From positions 22,345,319 through 22,409,318 of the forward strand of contig CM043792.1 in assembly GCA_023974075.1 (NCBI GenBank): DNA of 64,000 bases, written 5' to 3'. Position 1 is the stretch's first letter. The number at the start of each line of letters is the position of its first letter. Positions 1 to 10,758 of this stretch are shown in pieces. This DNA comes from Chaenocephalus aceratus (lineage: Eukaryota > Chordata > Actinopteri > Perciformes > Channichthyidae). A model generated the notes under the pieces. That model saw only the letters and a program-made list of their open reading frames with translations, was not told where the DNA came from and searched no databases. Position numbers and translations under genes: made by a program.

Positions 1-1083
1 ATATCTTGCCTCAAAACGATGCAGAGAAACTAGTCCATGCATTTGTTACTTCAAGGCTGGATTACTGTAACTCCTTATTATCAGGGTGTACCAAGAAGTC
101 AGTCATGTCGCTTCAGCTGATTCAAAATGCTGCAGCTCGTATACTAACCAGAGTTAGGAAAAGGACCACATTACTCCTGTTCTGGCTGCCTTACACTGGC
201 TCCCTATAGAACACAGGATAGAATTTAAAATTCTTCTTCTCGCCTACAAAGCCCTTAATGGGCAGGCGCCATCTTACCTTAAAGAACTCATTATACCCTA
301 CTGTCCTATTAGGGCATTGCATTCCAAGAATGCAGGGTTGTTGGTTGTTCCTAGAGTCTCTAAAAGTACAATGGGAGCCAGAGCCTTTTCTTATCAAGCT
401 CCACATTTGTGGAATCAGCTTCCAGTTTGTGTTCGGGCAGCAGACACCCTAGACCTTCCTTTTTGATAAAGCTTATAGTTAGGGCTGATTAGATTCAGCC
501 CCTAGTTTTGCTGATATAGGCTTAGTTTGTCGGGGGACATCTTACTTCTTCCTTCTCTCTGTCTGTACCTGTGTACTCTCATGTTCCGATTAACCCAGCT
601 TCCCCAAATGTCTTTCTTTTTGGTGTCTATATATACGCCGGGATCCGGACTCGTGGATGATCCTGCGGTCCTGTGTCCTGGATCGCGAGCCCTGGATCTT
701 GAGTCGTGGCTGTGGTCCTGGATCATAAGTCCTGGATGGATATCCTCGTGGATTCATCTTCCTATTATACACACATGCATTTCCAAATATTTGGATTACC
801 TATGTTGCAAATGTATTATCTTTTCAATTTACACACGGCATCTATTGCACGTCTGTCCGTCCTGGGAGAGGGATCCCTCCTCTGTTGCTCTCCCTGAGAG
901 TTCTCCCATTTTTCCCTTTAAAACTGTGGGTTTTCTCCGGAAGTTTTTCCTTGTACGATATGAGGGTCTAAGGACAGAGGGTGTCGTATTGTCATACTGA
1001 TATTCTGTACAAACTGTGAAGACCACTGAGACAAATGTAACATGTGTGATATTGGGCTATATAAATAAATATTGATTGATTGA
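1..1083 (+). mobile_element. L2-like LINE, 3' end (broken reverse transcriptase C-terminus and 3' UTR)
   Basis: Three plus-strand frames successively encode the C-terminal end of a non-LTR reverse transcriptase. The recognisable motifs are [24 protein letters not shown], then (other frames) KALNGQAPSYL, VPRVSKS and a phenylalanine-rich end about base 465. This order is typical of the L2/CR1-like LINEs of fish. The reading frame breaks near base 170 and again near 250-300, so the copy is dead. An A/T-rich tail with a (ATTG)n run at about 1,060-1,083 follows a roughly 600-base 3' UTR, as in L2-type elements. The 5' part lies outside the window. Confidence 0.8.
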
Positions 1084-1129
1084 TGTGGAAACTAACAATG
1101 AAGACAATAAAGATGAATACTTGATTAAA

Positions 1130-1236
1130 AAATAATTTAACAAATCGTATTAAATAATGTGATGACTGAACTGTAAACAGAATAGCTGAAACTTTAACAA
1201 AATAACTCAGTATCCTCTAATCATTAACCCATGTTT
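1130..1236 (-). mobile_element. Fragment of a hAT family also present at 35,901-36,765
   Basis: This stretch reads as the reverse complement of about 36,450-36,550. Shared tracts include ACAGAATAGCTGAAACTTT and CTCTAATCATTAACCCATG. It stops abruptly at base 1,236, where a different hAT-like repeat begins. It is therefore a truncated piece of the element described in usp22 intron 4. Confidence 0.65.
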
Positions 1237-1478
1237 GAATATCCGAATATTCGTTCGTTGGAGTACTATTCGGGTTTCAATTTCGTTATTCGGATATTCG
1301 TATTTTTCGTAAATTGAATTGATTGAAATCTCCAATATCAACGTAAGAGCTTGTGCCTCTTCGGGGGGTGCTAACACTTAGAAAGTAAACTTTATCGTTT
1401 ACTTTCTCCGTCTTTATATAGATATGACTTTTCTCCGTTAATCTCCGTCACGTCGTTTAGCTAAATGCAATGTAATGT
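1237..1478 (-). mobile_element. hAT-like repeat fragment, inverted relative to the copy ending at 11,004
   Basis: The fragment begins with a GAATATCCGAATATTCG motif and continues with TGAAATCTCCAATATCAACG, GGGGGGTGCTAACACTTA and CTTTCTCCGTCTTTATAT. The same succession occurs in reverse complement between about 10,765 and 11,004. Identity looks near 80 percent by eye. No clear target duplication was found, so it is scored as a fragment. Confidence 0.6.
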
Positions 1479-1486
1479 AATGTAGG

Positions 1487-2339
1487 TAGTGGTGCACGAT
1501 AATTATCGGCCCGATAATTATCGGCCCGATATTAGGAATTATGACGTCATCCCGATAAAAGTATTAATAGCCCCGATAATATACAATTTATTTTTTGGGT
1601 AAAAAAAAAGAAAAAAAATACTGCGGTGTGGGTGGATTGGGATGAGGGGCGCTTGTTTTTCACTCGGCTCCTCCCGTTTTGCCAGTACTGTGGTATTAGT
1701 GGTTTAGGAAGAGGGGAGTTTTTTCACAAATCCAGCGCTCCCTAACTCATGCCTAGCTGTGACGTAAATGGTGTGCGGCCGTGAAGCCAGGCCCAGGACA
1801 GTAAACAAACATGTCGTCGGTAGTATGGGACTATTTCAAAGTTTCAGAGTTAGATAGTTCGCTTGCTATTTGTATTAACAAATGCAATGCAGAAGTTCCA
1901 CGAGGAGGGAAAAAGGCAACGAGCTATAATACTTCCAAACCGATTAGTCACCTGAAACATCGCCATCGCTACGATGATGTGTTAAAAGCGTACGAAGACG
2001 CATTCGCTGCTAAACTAGCGGTGAATCCAAAGCCAGCTGCAAAGGCACCGGGGCTTTTACCTATCGACGAGGCTTTTGAAAAAGGCAAGAACTTTATTTT
2101 GGAAAATAAATATGGTCACTTTGAAGAGTAAAAACTGTTCTTGGCTTTGTTTTGTTCATAGTAGTAATGCTCATGTCATTTGCTCACTACTAGTCTTTTT
2201 TTTACCACCAGGTGTGCAAAAACTACAGGTACATTTAATATATATATATATATTATATTATTATCGGTTATCGGTATCGGTCTTGAGAAGCAGGAAGTTA
2301 TCGGTATCGGTTTCAAAAAACCAATATCGTGCATCCCTA
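1487..2339 (+). mobile_element. hAT-type element carrying a BED-finger ORF
   Basis: The terminal inverted repeats are TAGTGGTGCACGAT on the left and the complement of ATCGTGCATCCCTA on the right. Both are followed inward by ATCGG-rich subterminal repeats. The flanking octamers (AATGTAGG and ATAATAGG) match at only 5 of 8 bases, so the target duplication is decayed. At 853 bases it cannot hold a full transposase. Only the N-terminal DNA-binding part survives. Confidence 0.7.
1811..2131 (+). pseudogene. BED zinc-finger N-terminus of a hAT transposase
   Basis: The 106-codon frame opens with MSSVVWDYFKVSE and has the BED hallmarks: an aromatic VWDYF start, a cysteine pair (CINKC, residues about 22-26), PRGGK, and a histidine pair in SHLKHRH. 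The Cys-Cys spacing is one residue longer than usual for this family. No catalytic hAT domain follows. BED fingers bind transposon ends in autonomous relatives; here the frame is only a remnant in a non-autonomous element. Confidence 0.6.
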
Positions 2340-2667
2340 ATAATAGGTGACCTTTAAAACAATGACAGTGGTTCAATTGTATCCTGATAACATCCAACTA
2401 CATACAGAGAGAGCATTGCAAATTGACTTTTCACAAAGATTTGAAGACAAACATTTTTTGAATTTGATCATCTCAGGAGCTTCAAACACGCTTGACCTAC
2501 ACAATAAGTGATGTGTTACCGGCACTACATAAAACTGTTCCTTAAGGCCCTGACCACACCAACCCGATTTTGGGAGTCAGAGGCCGTCAGAGGCTGTCGG
2601 GCATTCGCGGCGCCGTAGTCAGGTTGGTGTGTCCCGCACCGTCGACCGTGACACGCCTTATTTGGAT

Positions 2668-2727
2668 TGCCAGACCCGATGCATGGCCGATTCAACATGT
2701 TGAATCGGCCATGCATCGGGTCTGGCA
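2668..2727. repeat. 60-bp perfect palindrome inside the Harbinger-like MITE
   Basis: The sequence is symmetric about the junction 2,697/2,698 (centre AACATGTT) for 30 bases on each side with no mismatch. An imperfect extension continues to about 2,658 and 2,741 (TTATTTGG / CCAAATAA). It has no loop spacer and could extrude as a cruciform. Confidence 0.9.
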
Positions 2728-2859
2728 GTCGGACCAAATAATTACTCTGATTGGCTGTTCAGCTAGCAAATCAGTGCATGAGAAGCGAAGCGGAAGTGAG
2801 GGACGTAAACAAACGATTTAAGAAGTCACACACAGACTGCTATTCATTTTCATCTCATC

Positions 2860-2988
2860 ATGGCGATCTGGAATGATGCAAACGAAGACCTGCTCATCAC
2901 CTTGATCCAGGAGAGGCCAGCTCTGTATGATATTACGGAGAAAAGATACTCTTCTTCTTCTCTGTCTTCCGGTTGTTGCCTCTTTTGA
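2860..2988 (+). pseudogene. Start of a MADF/Myb-like protein (Harbinger accessory gene), truncated
   Basis: A 42-codon frame starts MAIWNDANEDLLITLIQERP and continues LYDITEKRYS, which resembles the first helices of a MADF/Myb-SANT domain. It then runs into a serine-rich tail and a stop. In autonomous Harbinger elements such a protein helps the transposase enter the nucleus and bind DNA. This copy has only the first third of the domain. Confidence 0.5.
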
Positions 2989-3169
2989 ATGACGAATACA
3001 CACTACCGCCGCCTGCTGGTAAGGAGAGTTATTGCCACTCACGCACTGAAGTCGGTGCGGTGTGTTCCCGTGCGACACATGGCCAAAACGCAGGAGAACA
3101 CGGCCAGGCAACAGCCGACTTCAGCGTCGGCTAGTCCTCTGGTGACTGCTTGGTGTGTCAGGGCCTTTA

Positions 3170-4235
3170 AACACAGTCTTCAAGAAGCAATAATAAAGCA
3201 TGTCAGGGTGGGCAATGGCTACTGTTTTGATACAGAGGGTATGAGACGAAACAAGGGGATACATAGCAACAGAATATCAGACCGAATTAAGTCTATGTAA
3301 AGCCACATACAAGTGCAAGCTTTTCAAGAATAAGCCCAGAGTAGAGCTTGTTCTGAATACCAACATTTCTTATTTGAGAATCTCCAATATGTTAGGTCAA
3401 ATTCCCAGAGGAATGAATCCTGAGCTAAGGCCAATTTAAGTTAAAAAATGTACTTTTACAAGGTATCTGAACAGTGTGAGGTGTTTTAGTTGTATTTGGT
3501 AGATGTGACACCTGTGTGTGCAGATGGTTATGCCATCTGTTTACACCTGTCCTCGAGAACTGTGAGAACTGTACTACAGCCAGACCTGCCCCCCCAAGCC
3601 CAGTAATGGAGGCTAATATATTAAACATACCACAGCTTTTTTTACATTTTAGTAGGATTAATTTCCTGCATTTCACCATTGAATCATAATAAGTATTGAT
3701 AGTCTGTCAATCAATGGGGCTCTATGACAGTGTTTTGGGATGTGAAGGATGACAACACATTACCTGGTAACAAATAAAACATTTAATTTGTTTTCAATGT
3801 GACCATTATTATATGAGTAGCTCTACGATTCTGTCCATATTCAGGGAGTGAAAAAGCAGCCAATTGTTAATTTATCTGAACATTATTATTACTAAACCTA
3901 TAGCTTAATTTCTTCATACATATAGGATCAGTGCTACATAAGCACTTTGTTTTATCATCAAGCTGTTGCATTTATGATATTTAGCTCTAATAAACCACAT
4001 TTTCATCCATCACAAAAGCAGGAACAGAGCTGCGGTTGTAATTATTCTATTATACACTCCATTAATTTTTCCATTAAGGAGCCCAGCAGGTATAGGGGAG
4101 GTGTTTTTAAAGTGTGAGATGATAAGCCATTTGCTTCAGTGCAAAGAGGAGTACCTGCTGCCACAGAGTGATAGAGTGCAAGTAACCCCAACATTCAGTG
4201 AAGGAGCTGTCATTTAAAAACCCAGACAGAGTGCT
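3170..4235. other. Non-coding, nothing recognised
   Basis: No ORF with recognisable content, no terminal inverted repeats and no RNA gene were seen. The stretch is A/T-rich unique-looking sequence. Confidence 0.5.
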
Positions 4236-4330
4236 AGGTGTAAGGCAAGGCAAGGCAAGGCAAGTTTATTTATATAGCACCTTTCAGCACCAGGCAATTC
4301 AAGGTGCATAAACATTAAAAGATAAAAGTT
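4232..4330 (+). repeat. (GGCAA)n run joined to a common teleost dispersed repeat
   Basis: Four GGCAA units lead into GTTTATTTATATAGCACC and AGGCAATTCAAGGTGC. This combination recurs in many fish genomes as the end of an interspersed repeat. The exact family is not assigned. Confidence 0.5.
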
Positions 4331-4611
4331 ACAGTGCAGTCTAAGATATGAATAGTTCAATTATTTCGGTTCTTGATTTTTTATTTATTCACAGAACCTC
4401 CCTTTGGAAATCCGAACATTTCCGTCCCGATTGTTAATTTAGACTGATTGTTTTCACCATGTTATGCTCGCATGACATCCACAATCGGACCCTCAGGAGG
4501 GTGTACTAGCCCCCTACTCTGCTTTGCGTTCCATAACAAAGTCTTTATGTGTTACCTGAACACCCCGTGTTACCAAAACACTATTTTTCACCCGTCGGTG
4601 TAGGTATGTAG
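4331..4611. other. Non-coding, nothing recognised
   Basis: No supported feature besides the left target duplication GTATGTAG (4,604-4,611) of the next element. Confidence 0.5.
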
Positions 4612-5372
4612 CAGGGTTTCCGTTAGCCGGTAATTACCGGTTTTTAGCTGGTAACATTTATTAAAAACCGGTAAATTCAAAACCTGCGGGTCAAAATGTC
4701 TGGTAATAATTAGGGAGGCCTGATCGATCGGCCGCCGGTCATTATCGGCCGATATTCACTCTTAATAGTTTGATCGGTGCTCTCTATAAAGGCTGATCAG
4801 GAGAGCTGGATCTGATCGATATGGACATAAACGCGAGTGAAGTATAACCGGACGCGAGAGAGAGATCAGATCAGCTGCTGAGTCTGACCGAGACACGCAG
4901 CTCTGCATAATCACCTGAAGCCCCGCCCTCTGTTTAGCGAGCTGCAGGAGCTGCATGAGAAACTGACGGGCTGTCAGGAGAGGGAGAGGGGAAAAGAGAG
5001 GATCAGTTTCTCCCGTGTTATTATTCAAATGTAATGTAAACTTTTGAATAATGTACGTTATCTACTACAAGTAGTTTGTTTGAATGTAATAATTATGTTG
5101 TTTGTTGTTTGTGGAATTTATTGAAAAATGAATCTGAATTTTTCGATCTGTTACGATTATAAACTGAAGCAATATAAAAATGAGCCCCGTTAACTGAGTT
5201 TTAAACTGAAGCATATCTGCTCATAGTCCGGTAATTACCTGCTAACGGAAACTCTGCTACACAACTCTTATTATTATTATTGAAATATGACCGGTAAGTT
5301 TCAAATTTGTCCGGTAAAATCAATTCTGCCCGGACATTTGACCGGCGAGAAAAAATCCTAGCGGAAACCCTG
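4612..5372 (+). mobile_element. Non-autonomous hAT element, 761 bp, perfect 8-bp target duplication
   Basis: The ends are CAGGGTTTCCGTTAG and CTAGCGGAAACCCTG (inverted). GTATGTAG flanks both sides (4,604-4,611 and 5,373-5,380). Subterminal ACCGG/CCGGT motifs recur at both ends. A GATCGATCGG-rich segment from about 4,710 to 4,850 resembles the end of another repeat and may be a nested fragment. No transposase is present. Confidence 0.88.
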
Positions 5373-5380
5373 GTATGTAG

Positions 5381-6599
5381 GTGAAGCTTAAACTGCAATT
5401 GTCCATTAAAAGAAGGTCTGCAAACCAAATAATGCGATGTTTGGACTCAGTGGAGCTGGAGATCAAATATGATAAGGGAAATAAAAACCAGCCACAGCAG
5501 TATGAAGGAAAAGGCTTTGTTTATCTCGATTGGGTGTTGAAAACTCCAGTGGGGGCCAGACACTCGCAGTGAGTCCCAGACGGTCAAGCCAGGTGATGGG
5601 TGCCCCCGACAGCTCATTCAGGCAGAGACCACCTGAGAAATCTGAGCTGACGTCTGACTTCCTCCATGAGCTACATTATCCATCATCACCTAGCTCTGAA
5701 AAGCAGACTGAAAACCAATTCTGGTTCCATGAGATTAGAAAGCTGCAAACAATGAAGAGCAGCTCCACTACTCGGCTTGTAGTGTCCATGCTATTGTTCA
5801 GCTGCAAAGTGTGAAATCTGCACACCTACATATATATCGAAAACTAAACACTGCTGAGTGGAAAAGCAAATGTGTAAACTAAATAATATATATAATTTTG
5901 TCATATTGTTAACATGCATCATACAGTATGTTTTAATGTAATATATTGTAAAGTAACTATAGCTGTCAAATAAATACAAATGTGTTAAAAGTACAATATT
6001 TTCCTATGAATTGCTGTGCAGTAGAAATAAAAAGGTAGTATGACATATTTAAGCTTTTCAGTTAGATTTTTTATTTTGCGTTAAGAGACAAATTATTCAA
6101 GATGAGAAACATCAAGCCACAAATGGCAAGTTAACCATATCTGAAAATTATATTATATTTAGTATAATTTTGATGATTCATTCCAGTGGTCGCAACTTCC
6201 CTCTGATTTGGGTCCGTTATTTTTTCCCAGGGACATATTCAGCAGCTTAGAAGTCTCAACTACAAACAGCCTGTAATCAAAGGGAATTCGAGTCAAAAAG
6301 TGTCACAGCTGTGCTTAAGAAATTCATAAAACTCTGACGCCCAACATGCTAAGTGAAGTGGAAACAATTTCAAGGCCCTTTAAATCTATACCAAGAAGAA
6401 AATAAAATGTTGAGTACTAGGAGGTTCATTTATGGGGCCTCCATACTATCACTAAACCCTGAAGACATGCTGCAATACAGAATATAAATGCCAACACATA
6501 CAGGTTGTGACCCTGCTGCCAAGCTCATACATGGCACTAATCTGGAAGTCTAAAAATAGTCTTAGTATTCAAAGGCTTCATTTACATTTCATTCAGAAA
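5381..6599. other. Non-coding, nothing recognised
   Basis: Short open frames occur (for example 5,530-5,814) but show no conserved motif or splice structure. The stretch from 5,810 to 6,180 is strongly A/T-rich. Confidence 0.5.
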
Positions 6600-6813
6600 A
6601 TTGAAATTAACAAAATGTACAGCCTGTCAGCAGAGAGAGTGAAAGCCTTCAGGGCTTGCCTCGCTCATTTCGAGCCACGCAAATATGTTCTCTTCAGATC
6701 ATGTCTGCGGTTACTGGGGCTCATGGCGTCAGCCATCCTGGTGGTACGACTGGGACGCTTACACATGAGGGAGTTTCAGCGCTGGGTATCTGCCCTCAGA
6801 TTGGACCCCGCGC

Positions 6814-7572
6814 GTGGAGAGTGATGTCACTATGAAATGCATAATGGCACTGCGCCACTGGCTGCACCCGACTTTTCTAGTACGGGGAGTGCCAATGGGT
6901 GCTGTCCTATCGCGGAAGGTGGTCACCACAGACGCATGTCTGACGGGCTGGGGGGGTATATACGAAGGTCGACCTGTGAGGGGTCTCTGGAGCAGAGACC
7001 TCCAACGGTCACACATAAATTATCTGGAGCTTTTAGCGGTGTTCCTCACCCTGAAACGCTTTCTGCCTTTTCTCAGAGGACATCATGTCCTCGTGAGGAC
7101 AGACAACACGACCACAATATCGTATATAAACCGCCAAGGGGGTTTGCGTTCTCTCCAGTTACACATGCTGGCACGCAAACTGATCTTATGGAGCTGCGGA
7201 CGTCTCCTCTCTCTGAGAGCGACGCATGTACCAGGAGTGATGAACCTCGGGGAAGATCTGCTGTCCAGAGGTGCACCACTATATGCAGACTGGACTCTAC
7301 ATCCAATAATTATGAGTCAGCTGTGGGTGCGTTACGGCAGAGCCGCGGTAGATATATTCGCATCAAAAGAAAATGCTCAATGTCAGCTGTTCTTTTCAAT
7401 GCGCGATTTAAACTCACCGTTAGGCGTGGACGCGCTCGCGCACGTTTGGCCTCCGGTCCTTCTGTACGCGTTCCCACCCCTGGCTCTGATACCCCCAACT
7501 CTGACATTCATGCGCTCTCTGTACATCCTTCGTGCACTCAGTTTGCCCCGGGGCAAACGAGAGTGTTGCTGA
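6814..7572 (+). pseudogene. DIRS RNase H region (frame-shifted from the upstream reverse transcriptase)
   Basis: A 252-codon frame contains TDACLTGWGG (first catalytic Asp region), NYLELLAV (Glu), RTDNTTTISYINRQGG (Asp) and HVPGVMNLGEDLLSR, the usual order of a DIRS/gypsy-like RNase H. The preceding reverse transcriptase end lies in a different frame and meets a stop at 6,824, so one indel separates them. It would degrade the RNA strand during reverse transcription in an active relative. Confidence 0.75.
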
Positions 7573-8063
7573 AGCCCAACCCTGCCTTTGTACCTAAGGT
7601 GGTTGGCTCATGTACCCCCATTGACATTGAGGCATTTCCTCCGCCACTGTGTTCCTCTGAGGAACAGCGGCCGAATTTGCTGTGTCCAGTTCGTGCTTTA
7701 CGCACCTATATGGACAGGTCAAAAGAGTTTCGATGCAATGACCAACTCTTTGTATCCTGGGCTAACCCTCATAAGGGCAAGCCCGTTACCAGGCAACGAC
7801 TCTCCCACTGGATTGTGGAAGCGATTGCTCTGGCTTATACGAGTCAGGGTTTGCAGGCATCAACGGGCCTGCGTGCTCATTCTACTCGTGGACTGGCTAC
7901 ATCCTGGGCTTTGTTCAAGGGTGTTTCCATCCAAGACATTTGTGCAGCAGCGAGCTGGTCCTCACCGCTCACTTTTGTCCACTTTTACAGGCTCGATGTC
8001 TCTGCTCCAAGTGTGGCCCGCACAGTGCTGGGCCCCGTGTTGAGACAGGGTTCTACCTGTTAA
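7350..8063 (+). pseudogene. DIRS tyrosine recombinase, open to the stop codon
   Basis: This is the recognisable part of a 408-codon frame that opens at 6,837; its first half is a shadow of RNase H. The core runs from about 7,560 (RVLLKPNPAFVPKV) through CPVRALRTYMDRS, RQRLSHWI, the HSTR box (His-x-x-Arg), CAAASW and the nucleophile segment HFYRLDV near the end. Tyrosine recombinases of this kind integrate circular DIRS cDNA. This part has no internal stop. Because the element lacks its 5' half, it is treated as a remnant although the recombinase itself could be translatable. Confidence 0.75.
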
Positions 8064-8155
8064 GTTCTGGTTGTTTTGGTGATTTTCGAGATGTCTAGCA
8101 ATACGGGAGTTTCAATATCCCATAGTGAGACATCGAACGGAGTGTTATGAATGAG

Positions 8156-8458
8156 AACTATAGGTTACTTACGTAACCCCAGTCTCAGAGTAACATGAAG
8201 TGAGATGTCTCACCAGACGGTTCTTCTTGCTAAGGCGAAGCGAGAAGAGGTACTTATTTTGAATGATGCTGCGACGTAGCGCAAGCTACTTAAAGGGTGG
8301 GTGGATTCCCTGGCGTAGACGTCAAGATCACCAGCCAATCAGGATTGGCGTAATGAGATTGATGCTTCTGTTTGCATACGCGTTGAGGCGCATCCCATAG
8401 TGAGACATCTCACTTCATGTTACTCTGAGTGCTGGGGTTACGTAAGTAACCTATAGTT
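8156..8458. repeat. Inverted terminal repeats of the DIRS-like element
   Basis: The left arm 8,156-8,213 and right arm 8,398-8,458 are near-perfect inverted copies that include AGTAACATGAAGTGAGATG. The spacer of about 185 bases has no coding potential. Confidence 0.85.
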
Positions 8459-8859
8459 TTAGATGCATTTGAATAAGCTCAGGGAAAAACTAGTAAGTGC
8501 ACTTTGCATTAGTGTTATTTTCTCCAAAAGGTCAACAATGAAGTATTAAACTCCATGTTAAGTAGAATTAAAGTATTCTTATATATCTATAAATAGTTTT
8601 TTGTTTATGGCAATACAGAATATCCATTATTAGTCATCAAATGATGACAATAAAAATGTCAAATATCAAAAACGATTGAAAAAAATGACTGAAATGTACG
8701 ACAGAATCTCCACCAAAGTAGTAAATCAAGTCAAATTCCTCATGTGTGAACCTACCCGGCAATAAACCCGTTTCTGATTCCGATTAGTTTATGCCAGAAT
8801 CAAAGTCTCACAAGGTCAGAAATCTGTTTACTGTAAATGTCTCATTGAGATCAACAACT
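8459..8859. other. Non-coding; possible LINE tail near 8,745-8,787
   Basis: The phrase CCCGGCAATAAACCCG followed by TTTCTGATTCCGATT resembles the 3' tail of a fish LINE. Nothing else is recognised. Confidence 0.35.
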
Positions 8860-8862
8860 TAA

Positions 8863-9245
8863 AAGGTAGGGGATGTAAGTTTGAGAAACCAGCTCGAGTG
8901 TGCTAGAATTTGAAAATACACGACCGGAGAAAATCTGCGACTTCCTTACAGAGCCCCTCCTCAAACACACACGAACGCGCACATGACCAATGAGGGCATG
9001 AGATAAGTTTGTGCACAGATGGAAGGCTGACAGGCAGGTCGGCCATCCAGTTATTTTAGCCGGGCCGGCTAAAATGATTGGTCGTACTTTTTACAGTATT
9101 ACGGCTTCCACAGAGGACATTTTTTAATGGATTTTTTGTCAAAGCACTTAAGATATTCATTGCTATCGGGATGTTAAGAGCATTCCATGGAATATAACAA
9201 AAAGTGTATCTCGAGCCGGTTTCTCAAACTTACATACCTTACCTT
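8863..9245. mobile_element. Harbinger-like MITE (copy A), 383 bp, TAA target duplication
   Basis: The ends AAGGTAGGGGATGTAAG and, inverted, AAGGTAAGGTATGTAAG are bordered by TAA on both sides (8,860-8,862 and 9,246-9,248). An inverted second copy lies at 49,550-49,922. Shared internal landmarks are CATGACCAA, GGCTGACAGGCAGG and ATTCCATGGAATATAAC. No ORF of interest. Confidence 0.8.
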
Positions 9246-9480
9246 TAATTTATCATTAGACTGTCCCGAATAAAAAATGTCGGGCTCTGGATATTCGGTA
9301 GTAATCAGCAGCGAATATTCACGTGTATTTCTGTTTATTCAAGGCATTCATTTTGTTATTCTACAGTATTGTTGTTTTATAGTTATTTGTTAATGTAAAT
9401 AACCCAATTTATGTTCTTTAAAATTGAAAAGGATATTGCATTGTGTTTGTTACTTTCGTTGCAGTTGTATGTCTTAAGTG

Positions 9481-10108
9481 TAGGGTTGCAAAGGGGCGGA
9501 AAATGTCCGATAAGTTTCCGGTAAATTTCCATGCGAAGTTAAACTGGGAAATATTCCATATTGGAAACATTCCATGGGAATAATGGGAATTATGGGAATT
9601 GATGGGAACTAACTGGGAATTGAGGGTAATGTAATCGAATTGTGTCATATGCAAGCATAAATATAAGCATGTTTTGTCATAAGGAAACATCCATGCAAAA
9701 TGATACAATTCAAAAACATGACATTTCAACAGATTTATTTGTAAGTAGAACAGAACAAAGTTTTAATTATTTTATTGAACAATCATTTGTTTCATTGAAG
9801 AACAAAAACATGAATGTTGAGTTAAATATTACTTCTAGAAATCATCTGTGCATGTGATGGAGGAATGCACAGTGCCTGTCGGGGGTGTGGTCTCAATAGC
9901 CATGCAATGTGATTGAGGAATGGCATGGATATTCAAGTGTACTTGAATGGTTTGTTTTAGTCAAGCTTATGCTAAAATATACTTTCCACAACTATATTTA
10001 AGTTCCCTATGAAGAGCCAACCTTCAATTTTGAAAATTCCCAGTTTATTCCTAAAATTTCCCATGGAAGGTTTCCATCTTTGAAAATTCCCGGAATTTTG
10101 CAACCCTA
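9481..10108. mobile_element. Nested hAT element, 628 bp, perfect 8-bp target duplication
   Basis: The ends TAGGGTTGCAAA and TTTTGCAACCCTA are inverted copies. CTTAAGTG occurs at 9,473-9,480 and again at 10,109-10,116. The interior is rich in GGGAATT / AATTCCC. It has no transposase and lies inside the older element 9,262-11,004. Confidence 0.88.
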
Positions 10109-10207
10109 CTTAAGTGTAATTTGGCTTGGCTTCCTATTTTGTATGGACGTGCTTTTATTTTGAAGGAGAGTTAGCGCTGTTGACAGAAAGTTGTTGTTGC
10201 TATGGAA

Positions 10208-10758
10208 TAGGGCTGCACGATATATCGTGTCGTGACGATAATCACGATATTCGCCTGAGCGATATTCACATCGCGTGGACGTACGATTTAAAAAAAAAAA
10301 AAAATCACATTTTTTTTAGGACTTGTGATATTAAGTAGGCAAATTAACTCAAACACGTCATGTTAGAATTATTTTTCTGCTTGCTACAAAAGGAAAACTT
10401 GCGTGGCTCTCATGTCAGGGGTACTTGAGTGAGTGACATGCAGGCTCTGCATGCACAGCAAACAACCAATCAAATCACCAAAGCAAACGGACCCGGTGAT
10501 TAAGGGTAAAAACACTGAATAAAGTAGTTTCATGTGTTTCTCCAGGGCAGTTCGGCGCTGCTAACCGAGCTAGCTCAGCTTGTTGCTCTGATAACTTAAG
10601 ATCCAGACGTCCGTGACTAAAATCCTTCATCCGGTTAAATATAGTTAAAAAAAATACCAATTGCATAGCAATTCCTGTATGTTTTCATATCGCAATATAT
10701 ATCGCAGGGGGGGGGGGGGAATAGCAATGTCAGTTTTTTCCAATATCGTGCAGCCCTA
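10208..10758. mobile_element. Nested hAT element, 551 bp, perfect 8-bp target duplication
   Basis: The ends TAGGGCTGCACGATAT and ATATCGTGCAGCCCTA are perfect inverted copies. CTATGGAA flanks both sides (10,200-10,207 and 10,759-10,766). Subterminal ATATCG repeats and an A-run and G-run lie inside. It is the second insertion into 9,262-11,004. Confidence 0.9.

Larger units (their letters stand above)
2545..3166 (+). mobile_element. Harbinger-like MITE, 622 bp, with TTA target duplication
   Basis: The ends are AGGCCCTGACCACACCAA and, in reverse complement, AGGCCCTGACACACCAA. They are bordered on both sides by TTA (2,542-2,544 and 3,167-3,169). A 3-bp TWA target duplication fits the PIF/Harbinger superfamily. 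The interior has a large perfect palindrome and a short piece of a MADF/Myb-like gene, which is the accessory protein of Harbinger elements. Confidence 0.75.
6600..8458 (+). mobile_element. DIRS-like tyrosine-recombinase retrotransposon, 5'-truncated
   Basis: The end of a reverse transcriptase (LGLMASAILVV, LHMREFQRWV at about 6,710-6,785) is followed by an RNase H domain in another frame and then by a tyrosine recombinase. The 3' side has an inverted pair, 8,156-8,213 against 8,398-8,458, beginning AACTATAGGTTACTTACG. Such inverted termini in place of LTRs define DIRS elements, which integrate by a recombinase and leave no target duplication. The gag and most of the reverse transcriptase are missing, so this copy cannot move by itself. 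Confidence 0.85.

Noticed and set aside
5201..5428. Minus-strand frame over the end of the 4,612-5,372 hAT
   Set aside because: It spans the terminal inverted repeat and shows no transposase motif.
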